From: Uranotaenia lowii | Taxonomy: Eukaryota > Arthropoda > Insecta > Diptera > Culicidae | DNA length: 64,000 bases | Reading direction: 5' to 3' | NCBI RefSeq assembly: GCF_029784155.1 | Contig: NC_073691.1 | Location: 58,452,217-58,516,216, forward strand | Shown here: positions 36,339-49,249 of the stretch, piece by piece | Layout: each line of letters opens with the position of its first letter | Position numbering within the stretch: the stretch's first letter is position 1 | Program-made: the position numbers and the translations under genes | The notes under the pieces: model-generated | The model's input: only the letters and a program-made list of their open reading frames with translations | Told to the model about the DNA's origin: nothing | Database searches by the model: none

Positions 36339-37016
36339 TACACTCAGAAAAATACTATTAAGTATGCCATAAGATTCTCTTATGAACTGGCGCCATAAGA
36401 AAAATCAATGAAATTCATAAGATTATCTTAAGACACGAATGAATTCTTCAGATGAACACTTACTTCAATAAGAGGTTGTTGCTTTTCATAAGAGGGTCTT
36501 ATGGAAACAGAAAATGTCTTGTTTGATGAAAATAACTCAAGATAATTGATGTTAAAAACATTTTATTTAGTTTCTAGCTAATTTGTTACATCATGATCAC
36601 TATCAGCAGCACACAAACACCCGGTTCCAACAAAATTATTCAGCCACATCAGGTTCTTTGAATTTTTACTTTTTCCGGTCAACATGCTGAAAAGTGAACA
36701 AAAAATGTGTTTGAGTTTATCAATATTGTCAAATTTTACAAACTTACCATTTAGAAGAAAATCACTTTAATTTTTAGGGAAAACTATATTGGCTCCACTA
36801 CTGTTTGATGCCTCGTATGAAGATGAATAATAACGACTGATGGAATTAATGTGTTCATTATTTTTTCACAATGCCGCTTCTTCTATTTTTCATAAGAACT
36901 CACTTTGAAAATTGTAAGAATTTCATAAGACTCTTATGAAAATCAATTTTACACTCTAAAAAGCAGTTCATAAGACGCATCTTATAAAAATTATAATAAG
37001 AATTTGCCTGAGTGTA
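36339..37016. mobile_element. MITE with TACACTCAG inverted ends, about 680 bp
   Basis: The left end is TACACTCAGAAAAATACTAT and the right end reverse-complements to TACACTCAGGCAAATTCTTA. Sub-terminal TTCATAAGA / TCTTATGAA words are dense near both ends. GAA adjoins both ends but is too short to prove a target duplication. Confidence 0.7.
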
Positions 37017-39044
37017 GAATTCGATACAACGAAAGATTTAATGCAATCAACAACCTCTCTTGCAATAAGCTCAAAATACGTTATCTCAAATAGTGCCCAA
37101 TGATGAATACTTGAAAGGAAAAGTAATGATAAAAAATTATTTTCACAAATTTCGGTTATTTAGCAAAAATATTAATTATTGCATATTTGCAACAACATGA
37201 AACGGTTATACCTTTTTGTTCTTCACACAAGACAATTAGAAATAAATGCTTACTCCTAATTTTTTTTTGGGACTAATCATAGTTTTAGCATAAGAACTTC
37301 TCAAATCTAGATTTCTGGACACCGTGAGAGTTGAGAATTTAGCTGGGAGTAGTTATGCGATAATATGCCACCTACCGAGGAACTTTTTCCTTACGTTTGC
37401 TTGAAAATGATTCAATAATTTAAATTAGTAACAATAACGAGCATTGTTATTTTCAATCAAATCATTCATTGTGTCTCTAAGAAAATAAGCAGAACAATAC
37501 TTCAAAACTCGGATATCGAACGTTGGCAGATAGTTCGGAATTTCCAAATTGAAAAGATTAAAAAATGTATTCGTCATTTGTAATCAGATTTTGAAACTCT
37601 CTGGAGCTCCGTACTTGAATTGAAAAAATTAAAGATTACACTAGTTTACAGCATTTTTGAACTAAGTAAGCTGAAGATCACTTTTATTTAATGTGAAATC
37701 GGGCGCTGAATCCGGAAATGAAATTCAAAAAAATCTCAGTAGAACAGTTTTTGAGTTATGCTCAAAATATGAAAATTTGGAAATTTAAAAATAGTATTTG
37801 AACCTATATTCATATACCTCGGACTGCATATTATTAATTTGAAATCTCTTTTTTGTATATTGAAGTTGAATAAATTTGCTATATATCATCTGAACTTCAT
37901 TTTTGCGTATGACCAACAATATTATTGATATTAGTGAAATTGTTATAGAAAAAATAATAAAAAAATGCATTTTTTAGAAAAATTTTGTTTTATCGACAGT
38001 TTTAGACTCGATGGTAACATTTAAAATATCTAATTTTCTAGGTTCTAGTTGCGAACTTGTTGGTTCATTAGAAATGCCTTTGTAGACGCACGATTCCTTT
38101 TAAATGTGTAGTGAGAACAATTTGCACGCAATCGTTTAGAAGTCCTGTTGTCAACTTTTATACCTTTCAGAAGACGCTGAAAGTTTCTAGTTAACTTGTA
38201 TGTAACATAGGCACGTAAAAGTCCCAAAACACCTTTTCTCAGCCAAAGTGAACTTGGAAATTGCATGTTTTTTTTTCTCGGGGGGCTTCTATGGATATTT
38301 TTTCATATGTCGTCCCACAGAGTAGAAACTAGAAATGAGCTCAAACAAAACAGAATAAATATTTCCATTATGGCAATAAAATAGCAACCTTAACATTTCA
38401 GACTAAGAAACAAAGCAAAACAAGAAATCAATTCAAATTCCAGGGAGATACATACATATAAGAGTTTGAAATAAAATTCAAACCCTAAAAACGGACTTAA
38501 TTTAAAACCATAATTCAGTGTCTCATATAAAAATCATATTTTCAAATCAAGATTTGAAAAACAAATTACAAATGATATTCAATCTCAAAATTGAGAATCA
38601 AAGTTGCAATCAGAGTCAAATCAGTAATTGCTAAATTTATAATTAAAGTACAAATGTTTATATAGATTTCATGCCTTTTAAACACAAAAAAAATCGTTAT
38701 CATACAATGGGATGAAAATTTAAAAATTTTATGCAGATTAAAATTTTAAATTAGGAACAAGATTCTTATCAGATCAAATATTAAAAAACATAAACTTTGG
38801 TCAAACTTTTCTTCTTAATATGTCAAAAGTTACATTTGAAAGCATAAGTACAGAATGGAATATAAATGTAAAAAAAACACATCATCATAAAACTGGAAGA
38901 AGATGAGATTAAAAACCTAGAAACATTCGTGGTTAGAGAATCCCTCAATGAAATTCGCAATTCAACTATGAGAGTGTTTTTATGGTTTAAATTATTTGAG
39001 AATGGTCAACTTAAAAATGATATGCTGAATTCAAGATATTTGAT
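37017..39044. other. AT-rich intronic spacer, nothing recognised
   Basis: No protein-like frame, RNA gene or clear inverted repeat seen. Confidence 0.35.
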
Positions 39045-39275
39045 TTAACTGGTCGGGATTCGACCACACCGAACTGAACGCCATCAGCATTTTTTCGAGA
39101 CACTTGATCTTCATGTTTATGAGACAGAATCGATAAATTATAATTCATGTAATTCGTTTCAGTCAATCATATTCACTCTTTCAACCTATAAAATGAATTA
39201 TACGAGATCCAAATTCTGTTGATTCAAAGTTTCTCATGGCGCTCAGTTTGGTCTGTTCGAAATCCGGCCAATTAA
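39045..39275. repeat. Old MITE with diverged 43-bp inverted ends
   Basis: The left end is TTAACTGGTCGGGATTCGAC and the right end reverse-complements to TTAATTGGCCGGATTTCGAA. Further matches follow (ACTGAACGCCAT / ACTGAGCGCCAT). About 75-80 percent identical by eye. Confidence 0.55.
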
Positions 39276-39699
39276 TAGAAGATAATTTTAAAACGATAGT
39301 ATATGCATCAGAATCAATAGTATGAAACTTGGGGTAAATTATTGTATTGTATTATTAGTTGTAAACGTTTCAAGTTCAAGACTGAAATTGGACAGGAAAT
39401 TCAATAGGGAAACTCAGTATTGCTTATTTGCCCAATTTAGCCACTTAAAACAGTAGTTGTTCGATTTTTTTTTTCCAAAATCAAATTTCGGAAAAGGGTG
39501 TAGAGAACCAACGCAAATGTTAGAAATAATCGAAAAGCTAACTTTTATTTTACATGATCCATACTCATAATTATGCTTCTAAAGTGTGCATTCAAGATTG
39601 TCTGATTTTATTTATTTAATTGTCAAGCTTGAGAAACCTCAAAATTTCATAGAATTTTTAATGTTTTTTTTTCACTTTCTTCATAATTTTTTGTAATTT

Positions 39700-40230
39700 C
39701 AATAATACCCGGCATTTGCCCGAATATTGCTTCGTTAAAATTTTGGAATGGTTATTATAAAGACTTTCAGTTAATTTAAGTAAACATGAATCTATTCATA
39801 AATTGTATATTCCTCACAAAAAAAATCGTTACATTTCTTTTAAAGTGAAGAAAACATTTCAAATTCAATTCAAAGTGGTATTTATTAGCTGAGAACTACT
39901 AAAATATATTCTTTATACAATAAATACGAAAAAGTGAGGTATTATTTATTATGGTCATCCCAGATTCCCCGGATTTATTCGGATATACCTTGGTTTTCAA
40001 AGTAAAGTGGACAAGCAAAGCAAACTATTGTCTGGCCCAAATAGAAAGCTATCTCTTCATTAATTTTTTTGGAAGTTTGTATAGAAAATTAAAATTTAAG
40101 GTTTTTTTCGTCATTTTTCTATAATTTTTTTAAATAATCACTGGATTCTGTTTAGATTTGTCCGAATATTTCGTTAAAAAATCCGAAGTCAAATGCCCAG
40201 ATTTTGTCATGTTTCGAGGTATTTGAGGTA
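39700..40230. repeat. Degenerate CCGG-type repeat remnants
   Basis: Words such as ACCCGGCATTTGCCCG (39710) and CCCCGGATTTATTCGGATAT (39965), and AATGCCCAGATTTTG near 40193, resemble the GGTTGCCAGATTGCCCGG family at 20937 and 59935. Too decayed to set limits. Confidence 0.3.
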
Positions 40231-40408
40231 TAATAACAAATAGTATGCTTATGCTCATGATACTAACACAGCCAGATATTGTCAGCATCCACGAGATGAA
40301 TAGTAAAAATATATTTACTGCATTTACTATTCATCTCATCAAGGCTGAGCTAACTGTGCAGTATTGGACGCAGAGGGGCCGGGGCAATTGCCCTTATTGC
40401 CCCCTCCA

Positions 40409-40425
40409 CCCCCCCCCCCCCCCCC
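40409..40425 (+). repeat. 17-bp C homopolymer
   Basis: A run of 17 C after CCCCTCCA, in an otherwise AT-rich intron. Confidence 0.9.
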
Positions 40426-40981
40426 TTGATCCGGGCTTGTGTTTAAGTAAGTATGCAACTTTTAGTTGCTTGGGTATTCATGGATGTTTCTTTAACATGA
40501 TCAACATTGATACCATTCAAAAAAAAATTAAGTGATTTTCATCAAATTCGGTCCAGTAGGTTTGTTGGTTGTTTTTATATGACAAGATAATTAAATGTAG
40601 TGAAAGAAAAACCCATCTATTTAAAAAAAAAGTGAGCTTTCCTTAGAAAATATATAAAATAATGTACATTTGTATTTTTTTTAATTTGGCATAACAAACT
40701 GATTAATTTCATTAATATACTTCTTGCCATTTTTAAACGAATAAAAATCAATATGAAATACGACAATTGACAAGCAGTTTTTAAGAGCTTTTTATCGAAA
40801 AAAAACCAACATGTTTTTACATAGCAAGATGATCAATTGCATTTGAAAGGACCTCTCACAATTTTAAAAAAGGGAAACTTACAAATGTTGAATAACTCGA
40901 ACACTTAAAAAATAATTTACTTTAAATGTGTCACGCCTACAAGTTTTGACATGATGGAGAGATGATTCATTGTATTGCCAA

Positions 40982-41232
40982 TGTAGTTGAAATCCGAAGT
41001 TTTCGCGCTGGTGATTGGCAACCTTGCCAACCAGCGACGATGAAAAATGTCATATCAATTCAGCAAACACCTTGGCAAACGGCATCCCTTTTCTTTGTTT
41101 GATTCCGTCTGACGCTTTGTTGAAGATGTTTGATATATGTCTGATCAACATGAGATGTGGCCAGTAAATGTCACCGGCGCTGAAGATGACGAAAACTCTG
41201 GTTTGGGTATACAACGATAATAATAAAAGCCA
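40982..41232 (+). repeat. Dispersed duplication, copy A (about 240 bp)
   Basis: Matches 42040-42272 in the same orientation. Shared words include TCGCGCTGGTGATTGGC, ACCAGCGACGATGAAAAAT, CAAACACCT and AACTC(T/C)GGTTTGGG. No open frame is kept in both copies. Confidence 0.7.
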
Positions 41233-42039
41233 TTTTTTACTTTCAAACCGGGAGGGGTACCATACAAAATAATTACAAATATTTATGGAATCAGTCAAAT
41301 AGTAGACATAACCCATAACGAGATTTTCTACATTCTCTAAATCAATAGAATTTACGGTAGAACGAAGTTTATCGGGTCAGCTATATATTTTCAAATTGAA
41401 ATGAAGGCACATTAGAACGACTTTTATCGGAATAGAATATCTGTTGATCAACGCTCTTAGTTACTTCTAAACACAGTACTTGTGCACGATCAATCGGTTT
41501 CACGTGAATGTATTCGCGTGTCAATAACAAATTTTGCATGCACGTTTCGACCATAATCAGCACAATTCACTTTCAACATTTTTTTTAATGGAAACTATAA
41601 CTGCAAGTTTCAAATTATTTTACTGATGATTAAAATTATCATCAATGCTCATGTTAACGTACTGTCTTTTTTTTGCAGAAATAGTATCACTGTTAAAAAA
41701 GCAGTTGACACAACAATATTGCTGGATTAAGGATTGAATGTGACACATGCTAATCTTGAAAAAACACTAGAAGAAATGTTAGGAAAGCTTATTGTTTTTT
41801 CTTGCTGTAACTGTTTTTATTCTCGAATTTTTCTTCAATTGAGTGTTTGAAATTTGGGAGCAATTATTTCAATATTTATAAATAAAAAAAAATTCAACCA
41901 GAGATCTGATTTGAAGTTGTTGTTTCAAACTCAGCTTTGGAACTAAACTCGGGTCCTCATAGTGTAACGGACTTATTTTGGACTAGGGGCCCTATTTTGA
42001 ACCACCTTGTCTAGTTCTCTTATGAAGCATCTATTGTCA

Positions 42040-42272
42040 ATGCAGATGAAATCCGATGGGTTCGCGCTGGTGATTGGCTATCTTGCTAACCAGCGACGAT
42101 GAAAAATTCATCAAACACCTCTGCAATCGGCAACCCTTACTTTTGTTTGGTTCCGACACTTGGAAGATGTTTTATAGATTTCTTGTTAAACATGGAATGT
42201 CGTCAGTGATATTGCCGTCGCTGATGTATTTAAACGAAAACTCCGGTTTGGGAATTCAGTGACAATAATTAT
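42040..42272 (+). repeat. Dispersed duplication, copy B (about 230 bp)
   Basis: Counterpart of 40982-41232, about 1.06 kb downstream and visibly diverged, with small deletions. Confidence 0.7.
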
Positions 42273-42654
42273 GAAAAAAATAGTGCATTACATTAAGTGC
42301 TCCGACTTCAATTATATTTGTTAAATAAGTAATTTCATGATTAGTTGGTTTATAAGAGAGCTAGACGGTGGTCCAAAATAGGTCCACTGGTCCAAAATAA
42401 GTCTTTTACCCTACTCATGGTGGGGTGCTGAATACCTGTAGGTCATTTGGGCTTAGAACTGGAGCTCTGATTTGATATCGAAATTTTTCCAACTGGCTCT
42501 TCGTGTTAAAAAATGTCCTTGTAAATTAAAATTTAAATCCATGAAAACCCCATTCGCCATAGGCAAATGTTTAGCGAGAATCGACGAAACCCACCTCTAT
42601 AGTAAGATGTCAAAAGGCCGAATGTTTCATAACAAACGACAACAAAAACAACGT

Positions 42655-42900
42655 GTTTTTTCTTGACTGACTAACTGACGGTCGTTCTCGGTCGTTTGTT
42701 TTAAAACTGGTTGAGATGGGTCGGTCGGAGGCTTGGCACGATTCGTGTGAGCTTATGTGGCCCCGCCAAGGTCCCGCCAGCAAGCAGCGTGAATAATTTT
42801 GTTTTTGCCTTTTCGCGAAACACACGCTCGAGTGGAATGCAAGGCAAGGAACCTCCTTCTAGTAGGTACCTACCTAGGAGACGATGTGCATGTGACGATT
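42655..42900 (+). other. GC-richer island in proposed intron 1
   Basis: This block, rich in CGGTCG and CCCGCC words, stands out from the AT-rich intron. It could be a regulatory element, an old exon or a fragment of a mobile element. No frame resembles a known protein. Confidence 0.3.
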
Positions 42901-43104
42901 TTTACCTCATTCTTTTGACTTTCCATCATGGTCAGCCTTTCATTTCTTGCTGTATTGACCTTTGTCATCTCTTGTTGTCACAATTTAGGGCTCGGTGTAA
43001 ATGTACAGTTTATGTGGAGTGGTGAAAGTTTGTTTTTAATTGTTTAATGTGATTTCAACACGAGTTTTGCCATTCTGATCGTTGAAATTTTTAATGCCTC
43101 TGTG

Positions 43105-43175
43105 ATGGTATAGCTGAATTAGCTGTAAGGCTGTAATATCAGGTATTGGCACTACAAGCGTTCAAATCTCGCCTC
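43105..43175 (+). repeat. Possible tRNA-derived SINE relic
   Basis: TAGCTGAATTAGC resembles a pol III A box, and GCGTTCAAATCTCGCC lies about 45 bases on, like a B box. No cloverleaf or tail could be confirmed. Confidence 0.2.
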
Positions 43176-43939
43176 TGAACTTAGATTCAAAACGGTGATA
43201 CCTAATCTGTTGTTCAAAATTTCAAAATATTTCAATGAAACGCAAGTCAAAATCAAATTTCAAAACAGATATCAAGTACGGGTATTTGCATTTCTGATCC
43301 TCATAGAATTGTCCTACAGAATCAACTCTCAATATGAGGATTCAGGCATCAAAAAAGGGATAGGCTTAATAGCGGCGCGTTATCCAAACAAACGGGAAAA
43401 TTGTGCCTAGCCTTTTTTTCACAGATGAGCTTGAGTTTGCTATCAACTACGGTCCACCTGCGGCCCCTCCTGGCCAATGGCATAATGGTTTCACTCCGTG
43501 ATTGGTTCGAGGTAATCAATATTGTACACGATGAGCCAAGTGAAAGGTACTGTGAACAAGCATCACAATCTTACTATACAGTTTTGAGAACCTTCTACTG
43601 CAATATGAACCAATAATGACGCTGGCAAAGTCCATGTAGTCGATAGGGGGAAAATCAAGATCTTCATTTACCAGCGAAAAGGAAAATAGTTTTTTATACG
43701 TGATTTTATGTTTCAGTTTTTTTTGGTCAAAATTCACTATTTTAAAAACTAAATTAGCTTAGAAGTTTGAAATGAATTTTATTTTTATTATTGTTTTGTT
43801 AAAGAAAAATGAATCGATTTTACCTATTCAACATACAACAAATAATAAGAAAAAAATATAAATTAGGATTTTTTATATTGAATGAATATTCTTAAGAATT
43901 GAATTGAGTTAAACGTATGAATTATTCAAATTTGGGAAC

Positions 43940-44290
43940 CAATAAGGCTGGAACAATTATCAATTTCTTCTTTTGTCGCCCCCTTCCCCCCTTGGAAATT
44001 TCCAAAAAAGGGGGAAATAAATAAAGTTTAAAGTAATTTATGTAAATTTCGTTATATAATTCCAATATCTGAATGATTACAAGACCAAAAAACAAATTTC
44101 AGAAGATGGGAGTTATTTCACCTTTTGTTTTCTGGATTTGATTGAATTATTCGATAAAAAATTACTTGATTTATAGGTTTTGTGCAACGATATAGTATGC
44201 AATTTGGTTGCATACAAGCTTCCGTGCAATTTATTCCAATTTATTTGTTTTTCGCATTATTTTTTATTGTCCCCCCCCCCCCTCCCCCTC
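43940..44290 (+). repeat. Dispersed repeat, copy A (related to 60525-61190)
   Basis: Shares CAATTTCTTCTTTTG followed by C-rich sequence, and ATTACTTGATTTATAGGTT, with the interrupted copy at 60525-60630 plus 61070-61190. Confidence 0.55.
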
Positions 44291-45044
44291 GCGATGGTCC
44301 AATTCCGAGTGACAAAAGAAGGATTTGAAATGTGTTCCAGCCTAATCAACTAAACAATGATATTGAAAAAGATATGAAAATGAAACCAAACATTTTCAAA
44401 TGAAAAAGTGTTCTTTCATTCGTCTATTAATATTCTTAGAAACAAAGGAAACTCAGGCGTATTCATAGCAACGTGAAATATAAAAGCCTTCTACTGACAG
44501 CAAACAAAGTTATTCGATTGCAAGCTTCCTAAACAGTGTAATTGCAAATGATTGAATGAAAATTGGTGACCATGCGCAACAGAATGACTGTTCAACGCTG
44601 GACCTGGTTATGTTTTACTTGAACCGACCCTCATCAAAAAGTTCTTGCTGAGAAAACGTTATAGTTAACAACTTGAATTCCTCGAATTTGAAGATTTATT
44701 ACAAACACTCAATCACTTCAACTCTAAATGGATGTTAGAATATCTAAAACTCTTAAATTCTTCTTTAAATTATAATTATTACAGATTTTCCACAGAAGAA
44801 AAAAACGCGATTTGTCGGTTTAGCACCCGCCTACTCTTCAAAAGTTTTTTTTTGCTACACGCAAAATAATTTTCACTTAAAAAATAAGTGACATCTGTAG
44901 TAAATTCTCGCCATACGTAATTTCATTTGAATTTTAGTTCAAGTTAATTACCCTATGACGTTCGAATAAAATATATCTGAATTTCTAAGTAAGTTTCTTG
45001 TTAATTATCTCTCGCGTGTGCAGTGTACTTAAACAGAAACATAC

Positions 45045-45629
45045 TGCCCATATTTGATAAACGGTCTAATATGCCATTTTTTCGAAATGGAGAAAATTGT
45101 GCCATTTGATAGCTCATACTCTATATAATATCCCTACTTCATTCATTTTTCAAAAAATCAATTGGTGGAGGTACACAAGAAAATTTGTCTAATGTTCAAT
45201 ATATTTGATAAATTGACTAATGTGCATGATGTGTTGAATCCTCATTCGCAGCAATCGGTGTCTACTTATAGAAAAATTTTCTAATCCCTTCTTGTTGTGA
45301 TCTTGTAGCTTGGTGGTTATGGGCGTGAGCAATCGCAGTAATATTTGAAAACGTATGCACATCAGGCAAATTCAGAGCTATTTGTCAACTTTTGTTCACG
45401 TTATATTTGATAAAGTGGCTACTGAAATTGAATTTTTTTTTTCATAATTTTTTCATCTAAATTTGCAATTTAACTCAACTGCCTATGTCCTACACCTACA
45501 ATGATTGTTATGCACATTAATCTACTTTATTTTGAGTATTAGAATGCAAAGAAATTGTTAAAACATTTATTTTGCGTTTTTCTCGCATTGGTGTTCATGG
45601 CATATTAGACCGTTTATCAAATATGGACA
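45045..45629. mobile_element. MITE with 31-bp inverted ends, 585 bp
   Basis: The left end (45045-45075) begins TGCCCATATTTGATAAACGG. The right end (45599-45629) is the reverse complement with one difference (TGTCC). Internal ATATTTGATAAA words near 45200 and 45405 echo the ends. No coding capacity. Confidence 0.82.
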
Positions 45630-46342
45630 GCATAGTTTTTTAAAATTTTTCCTTGAAACATGGCGGACTCCCAAAAAATAAATATCTCTACATGAAGAAC
45701 ATTTCCTCCACAAAATACTGTTACCATTGTAAAGATAGGAAGAACTGGACAATTTTGTCATTGATTTTTAAAATCGGGCATTACCACCAGATAGACAAAA
45801 ACTATGGGACACACTCTTAGCTGATTTGGAACCGTACATCTGAGTTTTTCTTCCCACATCCTGTAGTTTTTTTTAGCTACAGGACAGTTCACAATTATGT
45901 ACACCTTTGCGTTTTTTTTTACAATGGATACTCTACTGGTTCTTCCTTATGAAAACTTTCCCCCTCAATTAGAACGACTTTTTCACAGAGCGAAAATTTT
46001 TGACGTTCGCGCGAGTCAACGCCTACTCGAACTCCGATGCCTAAGGAAAAAAACTAGCCCTTTTGAGATAGAAAAAACGATTTTCAAACCAAATTTCATC
46101 ACATTTTTTTGAGCATCACACCTAATTTTGAACTTTAAATCCTAATTCGATATCTAAAATTTCTCGATTTTAGAAAATAAAAAACAAAAGAATTCTAAGT
46201 TTGTAATTTCAGCTTTATTGTTTAATTGCTTTGCCAGCCCTTCGAAATTAAAATTTCTATTCATGTACTCGTTACAAAAAGGCAGACATCAGACAGATTT
46301 TTATAAAAAAAAAATTATAAAAACCTTATTTGTAGTAAGCAG

Positions 46343-46476
46343 GTGTTGCATTAAAGAAAAACAATGTACAACCAAATTTTTAAACTGGTGACTAAATATA
46401 AATTTATTCACCAGTTAGAATATTTAGTCACCAGTTTAAAAATTCGGTTGTACATTCTTTTTCTTTGATGTAACAC
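46343..46476. mobile_element. Hairpin MITE, 56-bp arms
   Basis: Arms 46343-46398 and 46421-46476 are reverse complements with about four mismatches, around a 22-bp loop. The left arm ends AACTGGTGACTAAATA and the right begins with its complement. Confidence 0.75.
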
Positions 46477-46924
46477 ATGCTCACTAAAAAAAATGCTAAC
46501 TAATGTATTGGATTTTCAAAACCTGAGATAAGATTTCAAACGGCTTTGATCTGTTTTCGTTTAAAATCATATTCTAATGAATCAACTTTAAGTAACACTG
46601 GTTAAAAATCTGAAATTTTTGGAATAGAATAAAGAAGTTAGCCTTCCCCAAAATTGATAGAATTTTTGTAAAACTACTAAATAAATCAAAATGAAGCTTC
46701 TTCGATATTCTATTTAAACACATTTCGTGTATTCAAATGATGATTATAAAAGAAGAAATCAGATCAAATTCATACATTCCATTTCATCCTCTTTTCAAAT
46801 TATGTTTGTTACTAAGATATTTTCACCGATGGTTTTTGAAAATTTAGGTTCAATTCCTCGTGCGCTTGAAATTTTTTAGCGCGATCAACATGATACTAAA
46901 ATCTTTTTTCTTTCATGATTCCAG

Positions 46925-47407
46925 AACATCAGCCAGGAAGATTTCACACCATGCCTGGATGGAAGCGAAAAGGCTTCAATCACTTGTGCCAGCATGCCCG
47001 CAACCGTTTTCAGCAGTAGTCAGCTGCAGAACGAGACCACCATTTGTAGTAACGCCTGCAGCACCAGTCCTAGTATTAGCACCGGAAACAGTAATAATCC
47101 CGTAGAATTATCCTGCGAGAAACAGGACCTGTCGTACTACAAATGCCGGCAGCTGTTGTGCTACGATGACGCCCCGAAACACCTGCAGTTCAATCCGTTC
47201 ATCCGGACCGGCTACCGGACGATCCTGTCCACCAAGCTCTGCCTGGAGAGTATGTTCTGGTGGACAAACGAAACCATCAACATCTGGAGCCACGTTTTCG
47301 GATGGTTCCTGTTTATCGGGTTGACCTACTCGGACATTGTGCTGCTGCAGATCCATGCCAGTATGGTGGATAAGCTGATTGTCGGAGCTTTGTTGGTGTG
47401 CTTTCAG
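46925..47407 (+). CDS. PAQR3: PAQR3-type receptor, second coding exon
   Basis: The acceptor TTCCAG precedes 46925 and the frame is open from the first base, so translation may begin upstream (proposed exon at 29419-29445) or at the ATG at 46994. The encoded part has a polar N-terminus, then the family motifs NPFIRTGYR and NETINIWSH and the first membrane span. It ends at FQ before the next exon. PAQR3 proteins are seven-span Golgi membrane proteins; the human protein tethers Raf kinase. Identification rests on the motifs and on exon-by-exon resemblance to the PAQR3 pattern. Confidence 0.9.
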
Positions 47408-47485
47408 GCGAGTTTCCATCGATTTAGCGACCGTAACAGAAAAAAATCTAATTGTATGGTTATTCGAAATCCTATTTCGTTTCAG
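47408..47485 (+). other. 78-bp GC-AG intron, in frame and stop-free
   Basis: The donor is CAG|GCGAGT and the acceptor TTTCAG|GT. The intron is 78 bp, a multiple of three, and has no stop codon, so a naive reading adds 26 residues. PAQR3 proteins run straight through this point (..FQ-VCM..), so it should be spliced out. Confidence 0.78.
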
Positions 47486-47638
47486 GTCTGCATGATCCTG
47501 TCGTCGATCTATCACACGTTCTCCTGCAAATCGGCGCAAAGCTATGAATGCTTCCTTGCGTACGATCTATTCGGGATTGCGCTGTCCTTGTTGGCCATCT
47601 TCATCAGCGGCATCTACTACGCCTTCTGGTGCAACGCG
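47486..47638 (+). CDS. PAQR3: PAQR3-type receptor, third coding exon
   Basis: 51 codons in phase 0 from VCMILSS to YYAFWCNA, then donor GTGAGT at 47639. It holds the conserved serine and histidine of the PAQR metal-binding site (SSIYHTFSC) and the conserved aspartate (AYDLFGI), plus two membrane spans. The following intron (47639-57412) is 9.8 kb and carries the split DD37E transposon, a MITE, an insertion with a 22-bp duplication and a large palindrome. Confidence 0.93.
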
Positions 47639-48461
47639 GTGAGTCTTGAATCATGAATTGTAAACTTCCGCTTCTTTATGAACATACACCGAAAAGGTTA
47701 AGATTTTTGTTGGAAAACTGTTTTCAATACCATTATCTTAGATTATACACTCAGATACACTTTATCAAAATTTTAAAAACCTCTGTTCGTTTTTGTAACA
47801 ACCTAAAAAGACCGATTGTAAATGATTTCATACAAAATTCCATAAAGTGGCTCCAGAGAGTTACGAAAGCTTACCCTCACGTTGGAGATATGTACTTGTT
47901 TTGCTACCTTGAAAAAATTGTTGTTTTGCAAACTTACTTGGCTTGGCTACGTTGAGGCAATACCTTGTTTGGCATAAGAAGTGTTGTAAGTTTGATTGTT
48001 TATTTTTCAATGCCAAAAGATACACACCAGTTACCTTTTTGCCTTAAAAGATTCGAAGTTATGATTTTTCAGGGTTTGAGATATTTAAAAATGGCCTCAA
48101 TCGACTCAGTCTAGTGGCCATTAGCCACTACTCCCAACCAGTGATGTCAACCTTCCAGATTTTTTCTGGATCTTCCAGACTTTTTGGACTTCTGCCAGAC
48201 ATTTTTTCAGGTTTCCAGACTTCCAGACTTTTTAAATTCTTCCAGACAATTCCAGACTTTTGGGTTGGGACACAAATTGCTCTAAGAAACTTTGAAAATT
48301 CAAAATGATCATGGTATAATATGGCAGGAAATGATTAGAATTTATTAATTATAAATTCAGAAGTGGTTGAAAGCTATTAATGGTAGCAAATGCTTCGATG
48401 ATGTATGTTAAATTGAGAGTCCAACAGAACATGTAACAGATAGTGACGGACACAGCGACTA
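47639..48461 (+). other. Intron 3 start, with CCAGAC-rich repeat
   Basis: No coding. 48140-48260 carries many TTCCAGAC words in one orientation (TTCCAGACTTTTTGGACTTC and relatives), like the end of a dispersed element. The rest is featureless. Confidence 0.45.
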
Positions 48462-48612
48462 AAAGGTGATACGGTCAAAATTTGGTCAATATCAACTTGA
48501 CGTATTTCTTTCAATTTTGCTTTTAAAAAACTTGAACACCCCTCATTTTGAAGGTGGGTGTGTAGAATGTTGCTCCTATTTTGATATTGGAATTCACTTT
48601 TCAGTTGTCAAA

Positions 48613-49249
48613 ATGCCGTCCAAGGAAGAAGAGTAGCGTATCAAAATTTTGCTCGCGCATCGCGAAAATCCGAGCTACTCGCACGCAAAGCTGGCAAAAT
48701 CGCTCAAAGTTGCCAAATCAACCGTTACAAATGTTATTTAAGTGTTTGGGGAACGTTTGTCGACAGCCAGAAAGTCTGGATCGGGGAGAAATCGAAAACC
48801 GGAAGCCGCTGAGACGACAAAGAGAGTTTCCGGTAGTTTCAAGCGAAACCCTAACCTCTCTCTCCGAGATGCCGCAAATAAGCTGGGTGTATCGTCTACA
48901 ACCGTGCGTCGAGCCAAAAAACGAGCCGGACTATCGACTTACAAGAAGGTAGTGACTCCAAATCGCGATGATAAACAAAATTCGACGCCCAAAGCGCGAT
49001 CCCGGAGGCTGTACACGACGATGCTGACGAAGTTTGATTGCGTGGTAATGGACGACGAAACCTACGTCAAAGCCGACTACAAGCAGCTTCCGGGACAGGA
49101 GTTTTATACGGCAAAAGGAAGAGGAAAGGTAGCAGAAATTTTCAAGCACATGAAACTGTCAAAGTTCGCGAAGAAATATCTGGTTTGGCAAGCCATGTGG
49201 CTTGAAAAACAGCACTTTCACAGCTTCCGGGACTGTCAACCAAGATATT
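48613..49249 (+). pseudogene. DD37E transposase, N-terminal half
   Basis: Starts MPSKEEE then an in-frame TAG, and a second stop (TAA) near 48738. The paired-type DNA-binding region and the first catalytic motif MDDETYVKADY follow. A small deletion also alters the segment after LVWQA. The gene is cut by the insertion at 49250. Confidence 0.88.
49242..49249 (+). repeat. 8-bp duplication AAGATATT, left (pair at 51492-51499)
   Basis: Brackets the inserted LINE fragment exactly and restores the transposase sequence ..CQP(R/K)DIYVKEC.. on removal. Confidence 0.7.

Noticed and set aside
43471..43520. tRNA gene (GGTTCGAGG B-box-like string with an A-box-like ATGGCATAATGG)
   Set aside because: No acceptor stem or anticodon arm can be built; at best a decayed tRNA-derived repeat.
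47108..47539. 143-codon minus-strand frame over the receptor exons
   Set aside because: Antisense by-product of conserved coding exons with matching splice sites on the + strand.
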